Shown: positions 4,259 to 6,370 of the stretch, piece after piece
Layout: every line of letters begins with the position of its first letter
Position numbering within the stretch: the stretch's first letter is position 1
Assembly: GCA_020848665.1 (NCBI GenBank)
Contig: JADLHR010000384.1
Location: 1 to 6,370, forward strand
Length of the DNA: 6,370 nt
Direction: 5' to 3'
From: Anaerolineae bacterium
GTDB lineage: Bacteria; Chloroflexota; Anaerolineae; Aggregatilineales; Aggregatilineaceae
The notes under the pieces: generated by a model
Told to the model about the DNA's origin: nothing
Seen by the model: the letters and a program-made list of their open reading frames with translations, nothing else
Database searches by the model: none
Position numbers and translations under genes: made by a program

Positions 4259-6370
4259 TCACTCCGCCCGGCGTATGACGTACATCCACAGCATCTTTTC
4301 GCGGGGCAGATCGTAGGGGCTGAGCAGCGGGCCGCTTGCGCCCAGGCTGGCGACCCGCGCAAGCGCCGCCGGATCGTCGGGCGGCACGAAAAACGCGAGG
4401 TCCACGTCCGGCGGCAGCGTGCTGAGATCGAGCGCGGCGAACTCAGCGGCGCTCATCAGGCTGATCGTCAGGTCGTCGCGCAGAAACGCCAGATGGCGGC
4501 GGGCGTCCAGCTCCGGCAGGAGGTCGTTCCCGACGATGATCAGGTGCGCGTCCGGCGGCAGCGCCTGGGCGCGCAGCAGCGCGTCATCCACGTCATACGC
4601 CACGTGCGCGCGGACCTCGCGGTTGAAGCCATCCAGAAACGGGCCGAAGTAGGTTGCGCCCTGCCCAATCGTGATCGCGATTCCGGCGGCGATCAGCAGC
4701 CCTTCGACAGCCCGGCGCCAGCGTCCGCGCGGCCCGATCAGCCGCACCGCGTCGCGCAAGCCCAGCGCAATCAGCAGCGCCAGCGCCGGGAAAACCACCA
4801 CATAGCGCGCCGACACCGCGCTCTCGACGATCAGCGCATTGCCGAGCAGCGTCCCGCCAACCCACCACACGGGCAGCGCGCCCGGCCCGCGCCAGCGCCA
4901 CGCCGCGAACACCAGCCCCAGCAGAAACGCCGGGACCAGCGCCTCCGGCGCCAGCGGATGCTGCCCGCCATAGTAGAGGTAGTAGTAGATATAGGTATTC
5001 TCCGGCGAATTGACCAGCAGCGCCGCCGCGTGCTTGAAGTGCGTCCAGCGCGTGGCGAGCGTGTCCGGCTCGCGCTCGCGCGCCCAATACTCCGTGTTCA
5101 GGCTGGCGCTGTCCATGCGATTGAACAGCGGAAAGTCACCCGCGCGCAGCGTCAGATAAACCGGCGCGGCGACCGCTGCGAATGCGATCAGCGCGATCAG
5201 CAGGCCGCGCCACGCCGGGCGCGGACGCCACAGCAGCAGCCCCGCGCCGAGCCACACCGCCGCCAGCGCCGGGAACAGCATCCGCCCGCCGTCGTAGAAA
5301 TACTGCGTCAGGCCAAGCGCCGCGCCGCCCAGCGCAAAATCCGGGCGGCGGCCAGTTCGCACGCCGCACGCCAGCCAGCCGAGCGCCAGCGTGCCGAACA
5401 GCGGGTCCGCGATGTTGTTCAGCCCCAGGCGGCTGAAGTGCAGGTGCGGCATGAAGGTCAGCAGGATCAGCGCCGCCAGCAGCGCGGTCAGCCGGTCGTA
5501 GAGCGTCCGCGCCAGCAGGTACAGCGCCGGGACCGTCAGCCCGCCCAGGATCGCGCTCGCGGCGCGCAGCCCGGCCCAGTCGCGCCCGATCACCGCCACC
5601 GCCTGCGCCTGGAGATACGAGAACAGGTACGGGAACGACGCAACAGTCGGCATCGGCTCCAGCAGGCGCAGGTCAGGATATTCCCATACATACGCAATGC
5701 CGAGCGTGAAATGCCCCTCGTCAACCAGGGTGCGGACGCTGGTCGCCAGCGCCCAGAAGCGCACGCCGAGCGCCGCCGCCGTCAGCGCCAGAATGAGCGC
5801 CAGCTCGACGCGCCATGCCCGCCCCGGCCAGCCGCGCCGCCCGGCTCCGCCCAGCCCGACTACCAGCAGCACGACTCCGCCCGCCAGCAGCGCGGCCTGC
5901 GCATCCGGACCTGTTCCGGCCAGCGCCTCGATTCCCAGCAGCCCGCTGTTGATCTCGGTCAGCGCCGCCAGCAGGATCACCCCCGCCAGCGCCAACAGCG
6001 CGGACAGGTCCGCCCGGCCCCACGCGCCGATTCCGGTTGCGCGCGGCCGGCGCGGCGGGCGCCCGTCCCGCGCCACGAGCAGCGCCGCCAGCAGCGCAAT
6101 CGCGCCCAGCGCCGCGTACAGTGGAGCGTCTGCCCCAACGTAGACTTCAGGCTGCGGCGTTGGACGAAAATGCACGACGCTGCGTTCTGTCGGGCGGAAG
6201 GCATACGCGCTCAGCGCCATGAACACGATCGCCGCCACGCCGAGCGCCCGTGCCGCCGCCTGCCGGTGTCGCGCCAGCCAGCGCCGCGCCAGTGCCGCGA
6301 CCGGCAGCGGGCCGATCATCGCCAGCGCGACGGCGCGCCCTTCCCACCCAGGCAGCAGGTACAGCGCGAG
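4259..6370 (-). CDS. GT39/PMT-like membrane glycosyltransferase (5' end beyond the window)
   Basis: The frame runs from TGA (4259-4261) to the right edge with no stop. The first in-window ATG (6319, 686 aa) has no ribosome binding site, and 17 further in-frame codons upstream (LALYLLPGWEGRAVALA) read like the same membrane protein, so the true start is probably outside. Numbering from that ATG, four hydrophobic segments at about 21-41, 66-83, 106-130 and 141-158 precede a GT39/PMT_2-type core. The core starts near 170, with the catalytic-type acidic pair in TLVDEGHFTLGIAY (D200, E201). It continues through HFSRLGLNNIADPLFGTLALG (294-314), QYFYDGGRMLFPAL (339-352) and SARYVVVFPALALLIALG (503-520). 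A soluble tail (about 560-686) ends in MLWMYVIRRAE. Such enzymes move sugar from a polyprenyl-phosphate donor onto protein, lipid or glycan outside the membrane. Donor and acceptor cannot be told here. Confidence 0.85.
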   Translation of the reverse strand, partial: LALYLLPGWEGRAVALAMIGPLPVAALARRWLARHRQAAARALGVAAIVFMALSAYAFRPTERSVVHFRPTPQPEVYVGADAPLYAALGAIALLAALLVARDGRPPRRPRATGIGAWGRADLSALLALAGVILLAALTEINSGLLGIEALAGTGPDAQAALLAGGVVLLVVGLGGAGRRGWPGRAWRVELALILALTAAALGVRFWALATSVRTLVDEGHFTLGIAYVWEYPDLRLLEPMPTVASFPYLFSYLQAQAVAVIGRDWAGLRAASAILGGLTVPALYLLARTLYDRLTALLAALILLTFMPHLHFSRLGLNNIADPLFGTLALGWLACGVRTGRRPDFALGGAALGLTQYFYDGGRMLFPALAAVWLGAGLLLWRPRPAWRGLLIALIAFAAVAAPVYLTLRAGDFPLFNRMDSASLNTEYWAREREPDTLATRWTHFKHAAALLVNSPENTYIYYYLYYGGQHPLAPEALVPAFLLGLVFAAWRWRGPGALPVWWVGGTLLGNALIVESAVSARYVVVFPALALLIALGLRDAVRLIGPRGRWRRAVEGLLIAAGIAITIGQGATYFGPFLDGFNREVRAHVAYDVDDALLRAQALPPDAHLIIVGNDLLPELDARRHLAFLRDDLTISLMSAAEFAALDLSTLPPDVDLAFFVPPDDPAALARVASLGASGPLLSPYDLPREKMLWMYVIRRAE

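Noticed and set aside
6317..6319. The ATG at 6319 as the true start of the glycosyltransferase.
   Set aside because: There is no ribosome binding site within reach, and the frame continues with protein-like hydrophobic codons to the window edge; treated as an internal Met.

Overview
The window is GC-rich with strongly GC-biased third codon positions. It carries ordinary chromosomal genes: heme O synthase, a CNNM/CBS 'hemolysin-like' membrane protein, a DUF2892 mini-protein and a large GT39-type membrane glycosyltransferase. The style of the proteins (CtaB with a TWSPIHFWALAL-type motif, a very long GT39 enzyme, a proline-rich four-helix membrane protein) suggests Chloroflexota, perhaps Anaerolineae-like. 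This is an inference from protein character; no marker gene is present.

Layout, left to right. Positions 3-53 may be the 3' end of an upstream + strand gene. A proline-rich membrane protein (193-804, +) faces ctaB (1175-2092, -) tail to tail. Between their stop codons lie two head-to-tail copies of a 183-bp non-coding element. Each copy has imperfect terminal inverted repeats, a long internal hairpin and a four-tract G-quadruplex motif. Three CTAG tetramers, exactly 187 bp apart, flank and separate the copies. The first CTAG holds the stop of the left gene and the last holds the stop of ctaB. Removing the elements leaves a single palindromic CTAG serving as stop codon for both convergent genes.

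ctaB diverges from the CNNM/CBS gene (2325-3656, +) across a 232-bp spacer with one AT-rich patch. Next, with its own extended -10 promoter, is a 75-aa DUF2892-type membrane protein (3775-4002, +). The 256-bp gap after it is the most unusual part of the window. It holds a strong minus-strand sigma70-type promoter (TTGACA, 17 bp, TATGCT) whose spacer contains a Gram-positive-type LexA/SOS box, AGAACAAGCGTTCG. About 130 bases downstream is a hairpin followed by TTTT, so the predicted product is a roughly 160-nt RNA without a convincing reading frame: a candidate SOS-controlled small RNA or the remnant of a lost SOS gene. The window ends in a minus-strand GT39/PMT-like glycosyltransferase that stays open to the right edge, so its start probably lies outside.

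The genes do not form one pathway. CtaB serves heme O/A synthesis for terminal oxidases, the GT39 enzyme glycosylates an envelope substrate, and the other proteins are membrane proteins of general or unknown role. The main interest is in the two non-coding regions.
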